Source: Dyadobacter sp. CY312
GTDB lineage: Bacteria; Bacteroidota; Bacteroidia; Cytophagales; Spirosomataceae
Assembly: GCF_021390535.1 (NCBI RefSeq)
Contig: NZ_JAJUXG010000018.1
Span: 124,001 to 188,000 of the forward strand
Length of the DNA stretch: 64,000 nucleotides
Reading direction: 5' to 3'
The notes beneath the pieces were generated by a model, which did no database searches, was not told the DNA's origin, and saw nothing but the letters and a program-made list of their open reading frames with translations. The position numbers and the translations under genes were made by a program. Each line of letters starts with the position of its first letter. Position 1 is the stretch's first letter. Shown piece after piece: positions 8,412 through 16,835 of this stretch.

Positions 8412-9530
8412 TTACTCTTCAAAACTTGGTACATCTACACGAATACCGCCGTTCATAGCCGACTCGTGTGCACAAATTCCGGCGCAGGTATAGTTGGCAG
8501 CAAGCGCCGCGTCCACAGCTGAGTCACGTCCTTCGACAATGGCCGCTACGAACTCCTGAACCAAATGCGGGTGTGAACCACCGTGACCTGCTCCCTGCAA
8601 GAACGACACGTGATTTGGATCGTCAATTTTTTCTCTTCTTGTAAAATGTTTGATCGGCTCAATGAGCAAGTCATCTGTATCAGGAATTGCAACACGTTTA
8701 GCATTTTCGCCTCCGTCAAAAATGATGTGCTCTTCGTCCTGCAGCTGTTCCCATTCAAACGACATTTTGGTCCCGTAAACATCGTAGCTTTCGCGGTATT
8801 GACGTACCACGTCGAACAATGAGCGTGTCGCTTCTGCAACCACATCCGAATTTTTAAGGGTGAACGTGGCCGTTTCAACAGCAAACGGAGAGCCATAACG
8901 GCTTGCCAAATCCTCAGAAAGTCTTCCTGAGCCGTGGCAAACCACCGTTTCAGCAATGGTATTATTGATTTTTAAAAGCGGCGAAATAGCATGTGTACCG
9001 TTCAGCATTGGCGGGTATCCCTTCCAGTATTCTCCCCATCCGTCCATGCTCATATCCTGAATGTGTGAACCGCGTACAAACTGGATGCGTCCTAATTCGC
9101 CCGTTTCAACCAGTTTCAGACCGTACAGAAACTCGCGTGTGTATAATGCAGTTTCCATCATCATGTATACCTTTTTAGCGCGACGTTTTGCATCTACAAT
9201 AGCAATGCAGTCTTCTTTCGTCATCGCCATTGGAATGGTACATGCTGTGTGCTTCCCGGCGTTCAGCGAGGCTAATGTCATTTTAGCGTGTTCAGGAACC
9301 GGCGTCACAATGTGAATTGCATCCACGTCTTCTCTTTTAGGAACATCTTCAAAATGTTCAAATACCAGATCAGGATCCAGATTAAATTTGGCAGTCAGTT
9401 CATCCCGGGTTTCTTTGCTGCGGGTACAAATTCCCACTGCTTTGATATTGGGGTGACTTTGATAAATGGGTATAAATTCTTTTCCAAAACCCATACCAAC
9501 GATTACGACTGTGATTTGCTTCTGACTCAT
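8412..9530 (-). CDS. Gfo/Idh/MocA-family NAD(P)-dependent sugar oxidoreductase
   Basis: I place the start at the ATG at 9530 (MSQKQITVVIVG; 372 residues). The open frame runs further upstream but only through the intergenic repeat. The Rossmann loop is VGMGFGKEF (Gly12, 14, 16). Where most family members carry the EKP motif with catalytic Lys, this protein reads CTIPMAMTKED, so Glu-Lys is replaced by Thr98-Ile99. The C-terminal domain includes NGTHAISPLL, a plausible active-site His. Such proteins oxidise or reduce a sugar hydroxyl or carbonyl, often at C3. It lies between ThuA and the epimerase in the SusCD locus and is flanked by two-hairpin repeats. The family is sure; the reaction direction and the effect of the missing Lys are not. 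Confidence 0.85.
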   Translation of the reverse strand: MSQKQITVVIVGMGFGKEFIPIYQSHPNIKAVGICTRSKETRDELTAKFNLDPDLVFEHFEDVPKREDVDAIHIVTPVPEHAKMTLASLNAGKHTACTIPMAMTKEDCIAIVDAKRRAKKVYMMMETALYTREFLYGLKLVETGELGRIQFVRGSHIQDMSMDGWGEYWKGYPPMLNGTHAISPLLKINNTIAETVVCHGSGRLSEDLASRYGSPFAVETATFTLKNSDVVAEATRSLFDVVRQYRESYDVYGTKMSFEWEQLQDEEHIIFDGGENAKRVAIPDTDDLLIEPIKHFTRREKIDDPNHVSFLQGAGHGGSHPHLVQEFVAAIVEGRDSAVDAALAANYTCAGICAHESAMNGGIRVDVPSFEE

Positions 9531-9612
9531 GTTTTTTATTTTTATTGGAATGATAATATTTCGAACGAATTCCATGGGTGTTGCCACAATTCTATGGTAA
9601 CTACTCATGGTT

Positions 9613-9655
9613 CCATGGGCGTTGCCCATGGCTCAGGGATTTCACCCTTTCAGGG
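9613..9655. repeat. Two-hairpin intergenic repeat, copy 2
   Basis: The palindrome CCATGGGC-GTT-GCCCATGG (9613-9631) is followed by CCCT-TTC-AGGG (9645-9655), with the same order and orientation as the copy at 8298. A decayed third fragment, CCATGGGTGTTGCC, sits at 9572-9585. The element lies between the ThuA gene stop and the oxidoreductase start on the minus strand. Confidence 0.75.
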
Positions 9656-9689
9656 CTGTTATGTTAACTGTAAACTAAAAACTCAGAGC

Positions 9690-10424
9690 TTACTTTCCCG
9701 CCGCCCACTTCACTGCATTGCGTAGTATAGTTTTGTAAGGCTCTATGGTATGCGACTCAGCATCATGACCCAGAGCAATCCCTACAATACGGGCTTTGGG
9801 ATATTTGATGATTGTAATGCTTGGAAACACGTCATCCGCTTCCTTAGCCTTTGCTGTCGCCAACACTTCAACAGGTGTACCGGAAGGGTCAGTTTTCAGA
9901 TAGTACAACTCATCTTTCAAATTGAAAGTGGCCGGCACCCCTTTCATCACAGGATGTTTTTTGTTAACCACGGTCACATCAAAAGCACCGTATTTATTGT
10001 GACCTCTTGATCCGCCTCCAACCAGTTTTTGGTTGTATTCCGGCCAGTCTTTCCAGTTGTACCAAAGTGCCGGATGTGCCAGTATAAGTCCTTTTCCGGC
10101 ATCTGCAAAAGCGAAAATTGCCTTTCTTGTTGCCTCATCTTTGATCGGTTGATTATTGCTCAGAAGAAGTACATCTACACCACCCAATTTTGACAATATG
10201 GTTGTTGGATCGCTGGTGTATTCCACCGTAGCAAAGCCATCTTTTTGAAGCGTGGCCACGTCTTCCTGCTTATACCAGCGATCGAAATCGTGCGATTCTC
10301 CACCACCTACAAGAAGTACCCTGATGGTCTTCTTTTTATCCGGACGATCTGCCTCTGCTTTCGTTTCAGCTATACCAAATGCGAACAGAACAACCAGGCA
10401 AACTTTGAAAATTGAATTGATCAT
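9690..10424 (-). CDS. Exported ThuA domain protein
   Basis: This 244-residue protein has a signal peptide (MINSIFKVCLVVLFAFGIAETKA) followed by one ThuA-like domain of the class I amidotransferase-like fold. Characteristic segments are IRVLLVGGGESHDFDRWY, GVDVLLLSNNQPI, GKGLILAHPALWYNWKDWPEY, and the His-rich KHPVMKGVPATF and GIALGHDAESH. In this family the usual amidotransferase Cys is absent. ThuA proteins in other bacteria work with ThuB-type Gfo/Idh dehydrogenases on 3-keto-disaccharides. Here a Gfo/Idh gene follows directly, but the signal peptide predicts a periplasmic location unlike that cytoplasmic partner. An AGTTAAGAAGTTA repeat abuts the start codon. Confidence 0.85.
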   Translation of the reverse strand: MINSIFKVCLVVLFAFGIAETKAEADRPDKKKTIRVLLVGGGESHDFDRWYKQEDVATLQKDGFATVEYTSDPTTILSKLGGVDVLLLSNNQPIKDEATRKAIFAFADAGKGLILAHPALWYNWKDWPEYNQKLVGGGSRGHNKYGAFDVTVVNKKHPVMKGVPATFNLKDELYYLKTDPSGTPVEVLATAKAKEADDVFPSITIIKYPKARIVGIALGHDAESHTIEPYKTILRNAVKWAAGK

Positions 10425-10466
10425 TAAAAAAGAAGTTAAGTAGTTATAGTAGTTAAGAAGTTAGGG
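10425..10466. repeat. AGTTAAGAAGTTA tract adjoining the ThuA start codon
   Basis: The plus-strand sequence after the start codon complement is TAAAAAAGAAGTTAAGTAG..., followed by TAGTTAAGAAGTTAGGG. The same arrangement adjoins the start of the aminotransferase gene at 23720. On the transcript it becomes ...CTTAACTTCTTTTTTA directly before AUG. It is a low-complexity direct-repeat tract of unknown role. Confidence 0.6.
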
Positions 10467-10482
10467 CTTGAATTCTCCCAAA

Positions 10483-13400
10483 TTATTTGGTTACCCGGAT
10501 AATTCCGTTCATTCCACGCCAGTGACCCGGGAATGTACATACAAACGGATAGTCGCCAGGTGTGTTTGGAACTGTAAATTCCAGTGTTGCAGTTTCTCCG
10601 GTACTGATCAGTTTGGTGTTAAACAAAACCTCAGGAATTGAAGGAACGTATTGCTTATCGGCAGCTTTCGGATCTCTCAACATATCATCCGCAGCTTTCC
10701 CTACTTTTTGCAAAGAACCCGGTTTGATGATCAAAAGATTGTGCTGCATTCCATCCGGGTTTTCCAGATTGATTACCACTTTCTGACCTGCTTTCAACGT
10801 AATGAGCTTTTTGTCAAATTGCAGCATTTCAGGCACCACTTTCAGTTCGATAACTGCTGCATCAGACGAAGTTCTAGCTGGTTTTTCCTTTTTGACCTCT
10901 GCCGCAGCCGAGTTATTGCTATCCGGACGGTTTAGTTCCAGCGATGCCTTTTGAAAATTACCTGCAAAGCCGAATCTTCCTTCGTAATCGCCCAATTTGT
11001 CTTCTCCTTCAACATCTTCACCTGTTCTGAAAGAATTGGAAAGCCGAGCAGCGAACAACATGTGTGCTTTCCCTTCGGCAACCTGTTTGCCATCAATATC
11101 AATGGTGATTTTACCTGATTTCAATAGACGTGCAACCACATCAAACTTTTCCGGAAGCGGCTCACTGGTAGCAGCCTTGCTTATCATGCCATGTTGTTTT
11201 ACAGACATAATCAGTTTTCCGTTCTGAATATACAATGCGTATCCGCCATCTTTTCCACCTTGTCCGGCGACGAAACCCTGCAAGTCTCTGTTCTTATCTT
11301 TGGTAACGCTTGCCTTGATCGTTATTTCTTTTCCTGAAACATCAGGCGGGAATTGAAGCGTGTTTCTTCTTCCCAACGGATAAACTTCTTTGTATAAGGC
11401 AGCGGCAATTTGCTCACTGAATTTCGACTTCAGTGTATTCTTTTCAGCAGCAGCCAAAAATCCTTTTTCATGTGTAATTGCAGCGGCTAGCAAAGCCTTA
11501 GACAACCAACCGTCTTTTGCATTTTGCTCATCCAATGAAGCCTGATACACTGCTTCACCAATTTTCTCTGACGCCGGTAATTCTACCAAAGCAAGAAAAG
11601 CAGAAAGTCTGGTATTCAGATTCGGATCTTTCATCAGCTGTTGTAATGCACCGAAACTCTGATCGTTTTTCGGCAGAACAGTCGCAGCCGCTTTACGTAC
11701 ACCTGCAGCCGGATGCGATAGTGCTTTGTTCACAACCTGCAAAGCTTCCGCATTGGAACCATCTAGTACACCCAGTCCATGTAAAGTCCACAATGCATGC
11801 ACAGCCGGACCATTCAGTCCTATTTCATCTACTTTCGGATTCGCAATGATTTTGTACAGATCAGGAAGAACAGATAATTTCTTAGACTCAACCAAGAGAC
11901 GCTGAGCCGTCATTCGCCAGAACATATTATCGTTTTCAAGCGCAGCAACTAATCCCGGCAGATCATCCTTCGAAAGTTTTAAAGCAGGCGCTTTTTTAGC
12001 ATTCTTGTAAACAACTCTATAAACACGACCGTGATTCAAATCGCGCATTGGACTACTAAATGCGTTTCCTGGTCCGTGAGGCTGATCTTTAAACGGAAGA
12101 ATGAATTCCGCAGGCGATTGAGCTGGAACAAAAACGTTATGCTGAATGATGAAGTTATACCAGTCGGCAACCCAGATAGCTCCGTCAGGACCAACTTCTG
12201 CCTGCACAGGACCAAACCACTCATCAGAACTAGCCATAAAATTCCAGCCGTCTTTTTCCTTAAATCCGGCACCGTCTGGCTCGATGATGGATTGGTGTAC
12301 CAAACGAATTGTAGGTTCAGACACAAAAGCAATGCGATTCCAATACTCTTTCGGGAAATTTCTTGCAGTATAAAAATGATGTCCGGCAGCAGAAGTAAAA
12401 CCTCCTACCACATCCACCTGACGTAAATTCGGCGTCATGGAATGGGCATCATAATGTCCGTCAATTTTTTGTACAGCCTGTATGGATGATTCTTCTCCTG
12501 CAACGGCACGTTGTAAATATTTGGCCGGCATCGAATAATAGGCACTATGCGTATTGTTGGCGGTAGACAAGAAAACGTTGTTGTCTTCAGTCACGCCAAG
12601 TCCCCAGGTATTATTGCTGCTGCTTCCAAGGTAAGCAAAGTCTTTTCCATCAGGTCTGAAATGGTAAACACCCTGACCGAAATTATATGGTTTACCTTCG
12701 ATTGTTCCCTTAAAACCTGAATAACCATTTACACCCCATATTTTGTTGTCAAAGCCGTAAAGCAAATTGGACGGCCCAGCGTGGGTATCGTTTTTACCCC
12801 AGCCTGTCATGATCACTTCGCGCACATCGGCAACATCATCCCCGTTGGTATCCTTCATGAAAACAAAATCAGGAGCCATGGAAACTATAATCCCGCCGTT
12901 TGAGAAAACCATACTGGTTGGGATATTCAGTTTGTCGGCAAAAACAGTGAATTTATCAGCCTTGCCATCACCATCTGTATCTTCACAAATCTTGATACGG
13001 TCATTGGCTGCACCGTCGGTTTCCTTGAAGGTATTTGGATAATCAACCGATTCAACCACCCAAAGTCTGCCCCTTTCGTCCCAAGCCATGGCAATAGGAT
13101 TTGTAATGTCCGGCTCTTTTGCAAAAAGCTGAATTTCGAAATCAGCAGGAACCTGAGTCAACTTATTGGATTCGGCAGGTGAAAGTGCATCTTGCATTTT
13201 GGGCACTACATGGCGCTTTGTGTATTGAGCAATCGTATCTGAGTTGTATATATCAGGATTCGGAATATTCAGGGCTTTAATCTCATTCTGAACCTTGTCG
13301 CCCATCGCCCACAATACACCATTTCTTACCAGATCCAGGAACCCACGATTGGTCCACGTGGCATCATCATGACCATAAGCTGTGTAAAAAACACGTCCTT

Positions 13401-14031
13401 TCCCTTCGTTTCTCACCCATGTGTAAGGTTCGTGGTGATCGCCTTCCACACGTTCACCCAAAACGGTCTTGTCCGGATTCAAATTCTTATGAACATAGGT
13501 TTCGTCAAACGTTTCGAAATCCGTAATTCCTTTCATCACAGGATGATCAGGTTTCAGGATTGTATTTTTAAATGTACCTACTTTATGCGATTCAAACTGC
13601 CCACCGATTGTTTTGATATACCAATCTGAATTTTTGAAACATCCTGCCGCAGAATGCAACGGAATGAGACCTTTACCTCCCTGCACAAATGCTTTCAAAG
13701 CACTTTCCTGAGACGCAGACAAGGTGTCGTGATTGGCATAAATGATCAGACCGTCGTATTTTTTCAGATTTTCAGGATTGAGATCTTTCAGGTCGACGGT
13801 GTAAGTCATATTTATTCCGCTCTGGAACAACTTAATCGCCATCCACGGCGCATACTTACCAGAATCGTGGTGTTTGCTATTGTGTCCCAGAAACAAGACC
13901 TCCGCCCGGCGACCCTCCTGTTTGGCATTTCCTGTCTTTCCACCCGCGTTACTCATTTTATTATGAGCACAACCTATCGCAAGCAACCCTAAAAATAAAA
14001 CGGCGATGTACTTCCTCATTAAAACATTCAT
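10483..14031 (-). CDS. Multidomain lipoprotein: ThuA, dehydrogenase-like propeller, HEAT, LamG-like and cupredoxin domains
   Basis: This 1182-residue lipoprotein (lipobox GLLAIGC, Cys21) is built from several domains. Residues ~43-245 are ThuA-like (VLFLGHNSKHHD, LIPLHSAAG, HPVMKGI). Residues ~290-690 resemble the sorbosone/glucose dehydrogenase-like 'membrane-bound dehydrogenase' propeller (FEIQLFAKEPDITNP, DTDGDGKADKF, EVGPDGAIWVADWYN). Residues ~700-880 are HEAT-like repeats, and ~895-1065 a concanavalin/LamG-like beta-sandwich. Residues ~1085-1182 are an azurin/plastocyanin-type cupredoxin with a full type-1 copper set: His1097 (MQHNLLI), Cys1165, His1170 and Met1174 (VCTFPGHWRGMNG). This suggests a periplasmic or surface oxidase that hands electrons to copper. 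Domain borders are estimates. An alternative start is the ATG four codons later. Confidence 0.85.
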   Translation of the reverse strand: MNVLMRKYIAVLFLGLLAIGCAHNKMSNAGGKTGNAKQEGRRAEVLFLGHNSKHHDSGKYAPWMAIKLFQSGINMTYTVDLKDLNPENLKKYDGLIIYANHDTLSASQESALKAFVQGGKGLIPLHSAAGCFKNSDWYIKTIGGQFESHKVGTFKNTILKPDHPVMKGITDFETFDETYVHKNLNPDKTVLGERVEGDHHEPYTWVRNEGKGRVFYTAYGHDDATWTNRGFLDLVRNGVLWAMGDKVQNEIKALNIPNPDIYNSDTIAQYTKRHVVPKMQDALSPAESNKLTQVPADFEIQLFAKEPDITNPIAMAWDERGRLWVVESVDYPNTFKETDGAANDRIKICEDTDGDGKADKFTVFADKLNIPTSMVFSNGGIIVSMAPDFVFMKDTNGDDVADVREVIMTGWGKNDTHAGPSNLLYGFDNKIWGVNGYSGFKGTIEGKPYNFGQGVYHFRPDGKDFAYLGSSSNNTWGLGVTEDNNVFLSTANNTHSAYYSMPAKYLQRAVAGEESSIQAVQKIDGHYDAHSMTPNLRQVDVVGGFTSAAGHHFYTARNFPKEYWNRIAFVSEPTIRLVHQSIIEPDGAGFKEKDGWNFMASSDEWFGPVQAEVGPDGAIWVADWYNFIIQHNVFVPAQSPAEFILPFKDQPHGPGNAFSSPMRDLNHGRVYRVVYKNAKKAPALKLSKDDLPGLVAALENDNMFWRMTAQRLLVESKKLSVLPDLYKIIANPKVDEIGLNGPAVHALWTLHGLGVLDGSNAEALQVVNKALSHPAAGVRKAAATVLPKNDQSFGALQQLMKDPNLNTRLSAFLALVELPASEKIGEAVYQASLDEQNAKDGWLSKALLAAAITHEKGFLAAAEKNTLKSKFSEQIAAALYKEVYPLGRRNTLQFPPDVSGKEITIKASVTKDKNRDLQGFVAGQGGKDGGYALYIQNGKLIMSVKQHGMISKAATSEPLPEKFDVVARLLKSGKITIDIDGKQVAEGKAHMLFAARLSNSFRTGEDVEGEDKLGDYEGRFGFAGNFQKASLELNRPDSNNSAAAEVKKEKPARTSSDAAVIELKVVPEMLQFDKKLITLKAGQKVVINLENPDGMQHNLLIIKPGSLQKVGKAADDMLRDPKAADKQYVPSIPEVLFNTKLISTGETATLEFTVPNTPGDYPFVCTFPGHWRGMNGIIRVTK

Positions 14032-14143
14032 TTATATCAACAATTTTTGGCATGAAAAACCTTACTGTCCACGGAGCAAAACATATCTAACAAAGTGCAA
14101 CCAAGGCAAATATTACTTGTTTAAAAACCATCACCGGACTTGT

Positions 14144-14190
14144 TAAAGAACAGTCGGCTGCAAGTTTGCATTTTACAACCGACTGCTTTA
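14144..14190 (-). terminator. Hairpin terminator candidate after the DUF3823 gene
   Basis: The minus strand can form CAGTCGGTTG/CAGCCGACTG (14176-14185 with 14151-14160; 10 bp with one G-U) followed by TTCTTTAA. It lies just past the DUF3823 stop. It could attenuate or end the sigma-FecR-SusCD-DUF3823 unit before the multidomain lipoprotein gene. The T-tract is interrupted, so termination may be partial. Confidence 0.45.
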
Positions 14191-14200
14191 AAGACACTTA

Positions 14201-14899
14201 TTAAAGATCAATTTTTTGAACCGGGGAAAAGATCATATCCTCGACATCCTTAATTTTTACCCCAACCCTTGCATATACGTAATCCTGAGTTGGTACTATT
14301 GCGGGTACGTTTGTAGAGATGATAATATTATTAAGGTCCTTGATAGTAGCCCCGTCCACATCAGTAACTCCAATGTTGACAGCTCTCGAAACGTGTTGGG
14401 TTTTACTGATATACAGTGAAACTCTTTCCACGTCTTTGGCATTGGCATCCGTTATAATTTTTTCCAGCTTGGCCAAAACTCCTACTTTGTTTTCGCTGCC
14501 GCTGAAATTTGCTGTTCTGATCATATAGTAGGGCAACACCTCCACGTCCAGTTTTTGATCTCCTCCAAGGCTCAAATAAAGCGTATCCTTAGAAGTTGCA
14601 TCCTTTTCAATGGTCCTGAACGGCCCCCTTCCCTTAGGAAAAACCACCTTATAGTTTCCATTAAACAATATTGCCGAATACGATCCCTTCGGATCAACGA
14701 AAACGTTGATAGCTCCCAGCTTACCGAAGCCCGGTTGCCATAACTGCATTCCCAAGCCACTTTCCATTCCGATTGGCTCTCCTTTGTAAAGAATCTGTCC
14801 GGAGAGTGTTGATTTGGGTTCGGTAAAATTATCTTTTGCACAGGAGAACATGAGCGCAGACAATGCCATTAAATATATAAAATGAGACTTCATCTTCAT
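14201..14899 (-). CDS. DUF3823-type lipoprotein of a SusCD locus
   Basis: This 232-residue lipoprotein (MKMKSHFIYLMALSALMFSC, Cys20) matches the DUF3823 pattern found next to SusD in many Bacteroidota. It has an N-terminal carboxypeptidase-regulatory-like beta domain (LSGQILYKGEPIG, GAINVFVDPKGSYSAILFNG, YKVVFPKGRGPF) and then a second Ig-like part (VLPYYMIRTANFSGS). Such proteins are thought to be surface glycan-binding components assisting the SusCD transporter, comparable in position to SusE/SusF. It follows susD by 27 bp and is almost surely in the same transcript. It has no catalytic motif. Confidence 0.8.
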   Translation of the reverse strand: MKMKSHFIYLMALSALMFSCAKDNFTEPKSTLSGQILYKGEPIGMESGLGMQLWQPGFGKLGAINVFVDPKGSYSAILFNGNYKVVFPKGRGPFRTIEKDATSKDTLYLSLGGDQKLDVEVLPYYMIRTANFSGSENKVGVLAKLEKIITDANAKDVERVSLYISKTQHVSRAVNIGVTDVDGATIKDLNNIIISTNVPAIVPTQDYVYARVGVKIKDVEDMIFSPVQKIDL

Positions 14900-14926
14900 G
14901 ATATTTTATCGTTTGAATTGGATCAC

Positions 14927-16816
14927 TTAATGATTTGGATTTCTAACAATCTTAGGATTGTTGTTCACCACCTCATCATTTATGAAAGCATAATAATTCC
15001 CCATTTGGAAGCGACCTGCACCAGTTACGCGGCTCAGCTTTGTGACCTTGTAAATCCATTTTCCATTGTTTGGAGAGGCAGGATCATACACTTTGTAAGA
15101 CCACAGACCCCATGGCTGCGTATTTCTTTTTGTAGCTTTCCCCAGGTCCGTTGAAAGATTAGCTGCGGTAATAGCGTTCCCATCCAAAATCTGATGCGCA
15201 ATCCTCCATCTTTTCATGTCATAGATGTAGTGACCTTCAAACGCCAGTTCCACACGACGCTCATGCACAATGCGATCGAAAGTAATTTCAGCAGCCTTCA
15301 ATGGTGTTACCAAACCGGCACGTGCCCGAACCTGGTTCATGTAACCTGCCGCATCAGCCGCCTGACCTAGCTCAAAAGCAGCTTCTGCTGCATTCAGCAA
15401 TACTTCGGCATAGCGGTAGCGTACAAACCAAACTTCGCTCTGAACACCTCGCTGCCCGGATCCCACAACCGGATCAAGATATTTACGCAGGTAGAAACCA
15501 GTTTGCGCTGTAAACTCGAATCCGTCAATTGGTCCGTCAAAACCGACAACCTGTTCAGGTACTGTTTTGCCTGGCAGAGTTTTTTGCGCACCACGGTCAT
15601 CACCACTCAATATAGTACCGTTTGCTAGCTGGAAACCAGCCCAGATATCCACGTTTCTCCCTTTAAAGGCGGTACCAGGCAACATAACCGTACCAGCCAG
15701 ACGTGCATCACGGTTTGCAAAAATGTCAATCTGATTATTGTAGTAAATTGGCGCTCCTGCTGCGTTAACCGTTGGGATTGGAGCGAAGGTATTGTCCAGT
15801 TTTTCGAATGCCTCTACAAAATTGAGCGATGGATTCAGACGTCCACCTTCCTCTTCTTCTGCCCCATAGCGCGGCTGATTGGAAATTGTAAAACCATGTA
15901 CCTTACCACTTTTCAATTTAAAATCATCTACAAAAATGACTTCTGAATTGTTGGTCTTGTCATAAAAAATGCTCGAAAAGTTTTCTGACAGATCAGGCTT
16001 TTTGGTATACAATACGTACGCTCCGGCATTTCCGTTAATAATTTCCTTCGCCGCTGCCAACGCTTTGGTGTAGTAACCCGTAGCCAGATTAGCAGGAATA
16101 CCCACTTCGCCACCCGGAAGAGTTACTGCTGGGGTAGTCGTTCCATATTTCGCAATTGATCCCGCGTACAGTGCTGCTCTTGACTGCATGGCCAACACAG
16201 CTGCTTTGGTTACCCTCGACTTTTCGCCAACGTTAGCCGGAACAAGTGTTTTGATAGCCTCCGCCTCGCTGATTACAAAGTCATAGATTTCCGATTCCTT
16301 GGCACGTGGATGTCTTAAGTACGAAGGATCTCCACTAAAATCGTAGGTCATTGGTTCCAGAATTAATGGAACTCCACCTTCACGTTTCACCATTTCAAAG
16401 TAATAGGATGCACGTAAAAAGCGAGCTTCGGCAAGAAACCTTTCTTTTACTTCCGCACTTAGCTTATCCGCCGCAGTACATTTCTGAATGAACAAATTCA
16501 TTTCGCGGATATAGCCGTAATCCCAGGTAAACTCGTTTCCGTAACCCCAGCCGTTAGACTGAAACATACCATAACTTCCTGCATTGGAGTAAAAGGCTTC
16601 ATTGTACATGCCCAGGCTCTCCCAGTTTTTGACAGAAGCTATATCGTAATAACGATTGTACAAATTCCCAAGCAACGACAACACCTGACCTTCATCCCCC
16701 CAAACCTGTTCCTCCGAGAGCAAGCCTGTTGGTGGTCTGTCTAGGAATGAATCATCATTACATCCGCTGCTCAGGGCGAGCATGATCGTTGTAATTATAT
16801 AAAATATCTTTTTCAT
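14927..16816 (-). CDS. SusD/RagB family nutrient-binding outer-membrane lipoprotein
   Basis: This 629-residue lipoprotein has a lipobox, LALSSGC (Cys19), and typical SusD features: FLDRPPTGLLSEEQVW near the N-terminus, LAEARFLRASYYFEMVKREGGVPLI (the TPR-containing core), VWFVRYRYAEVLLNAAEAAF, and the C-terminal RIVHERRVELAFEGHYIYDMKRW. It caps the SusC channel and binds the glycan or oligosaccharide at the cell surface. It follows susC by 19 bp. The length is at the upper end of the family. The substrate is not predictable from sequence, but the downstream enzymes point to an oligosaccharide handled by oxidation. Confidence 0.95.
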   Translation of the reverse strand: MKKIFYIITTIMLALSSGCNDDSFLDRPPTGLLSEEQVWGDEGQVLSLLGNLYNRYYDIASVKNWESLGMYNEAFYSNAGSYGMFQSNGWGYGNEFTWDYGYIREMNLFIQKCTAADKLSAEVKERFLAEARFLRASYYFEMVKREGGVPLILEPMTYDFSGDPSYLRHPRAKESEIYDFVISEAEAIKTLVPANVGEKSRVTKAAVLAMQSRAALYAGSIAKYGTTTPAVTLPGGEVGIPANLATGYYTKALAAAKEIINGNAGAYVLYTKKPDLSENFSSIFYDKTNNSEVIFVDDFKLKSGKVHGFTISNQPRYGAEEEEGGRLNPSLNFVEAFEKLDNTFAPIPTVNAAGAPIYYNNQIDIFANRDARLAGTVMLPGTAFKGRNVDIWAGFQLANGTILSGDDRGAQKTLPGKTVPEQVVGFDGPIDGFEFTAQTGFYLRKYLDPVVGSGQRGVQSEVWFVRYRYAEVLLNAAEAAFELGQAADAAGYMNQVRARAGLVTPLKAAEITFDRIVHERRVELAFEGHYIYDMKRWRIAHQILDGNAITAANLSTDLGKATKRNTQPWGLWSYKVYDPASPNNGKWIYKVTKLSRVTGAGRFQMGNYYAFINDEVVNNNPKIVRNPNH

Positions 16817-16835
16817 TTCTACGTCGTTAAATATT

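Noticed and set aside
9531..9629. N-terminal extension of the Gfo/Idh protein by 33 residues
   Set aside because: The extension runs through the two-hairpin repeat and does not resemble the family. The ATG at 9530 directly precedes the Rossmann strand.
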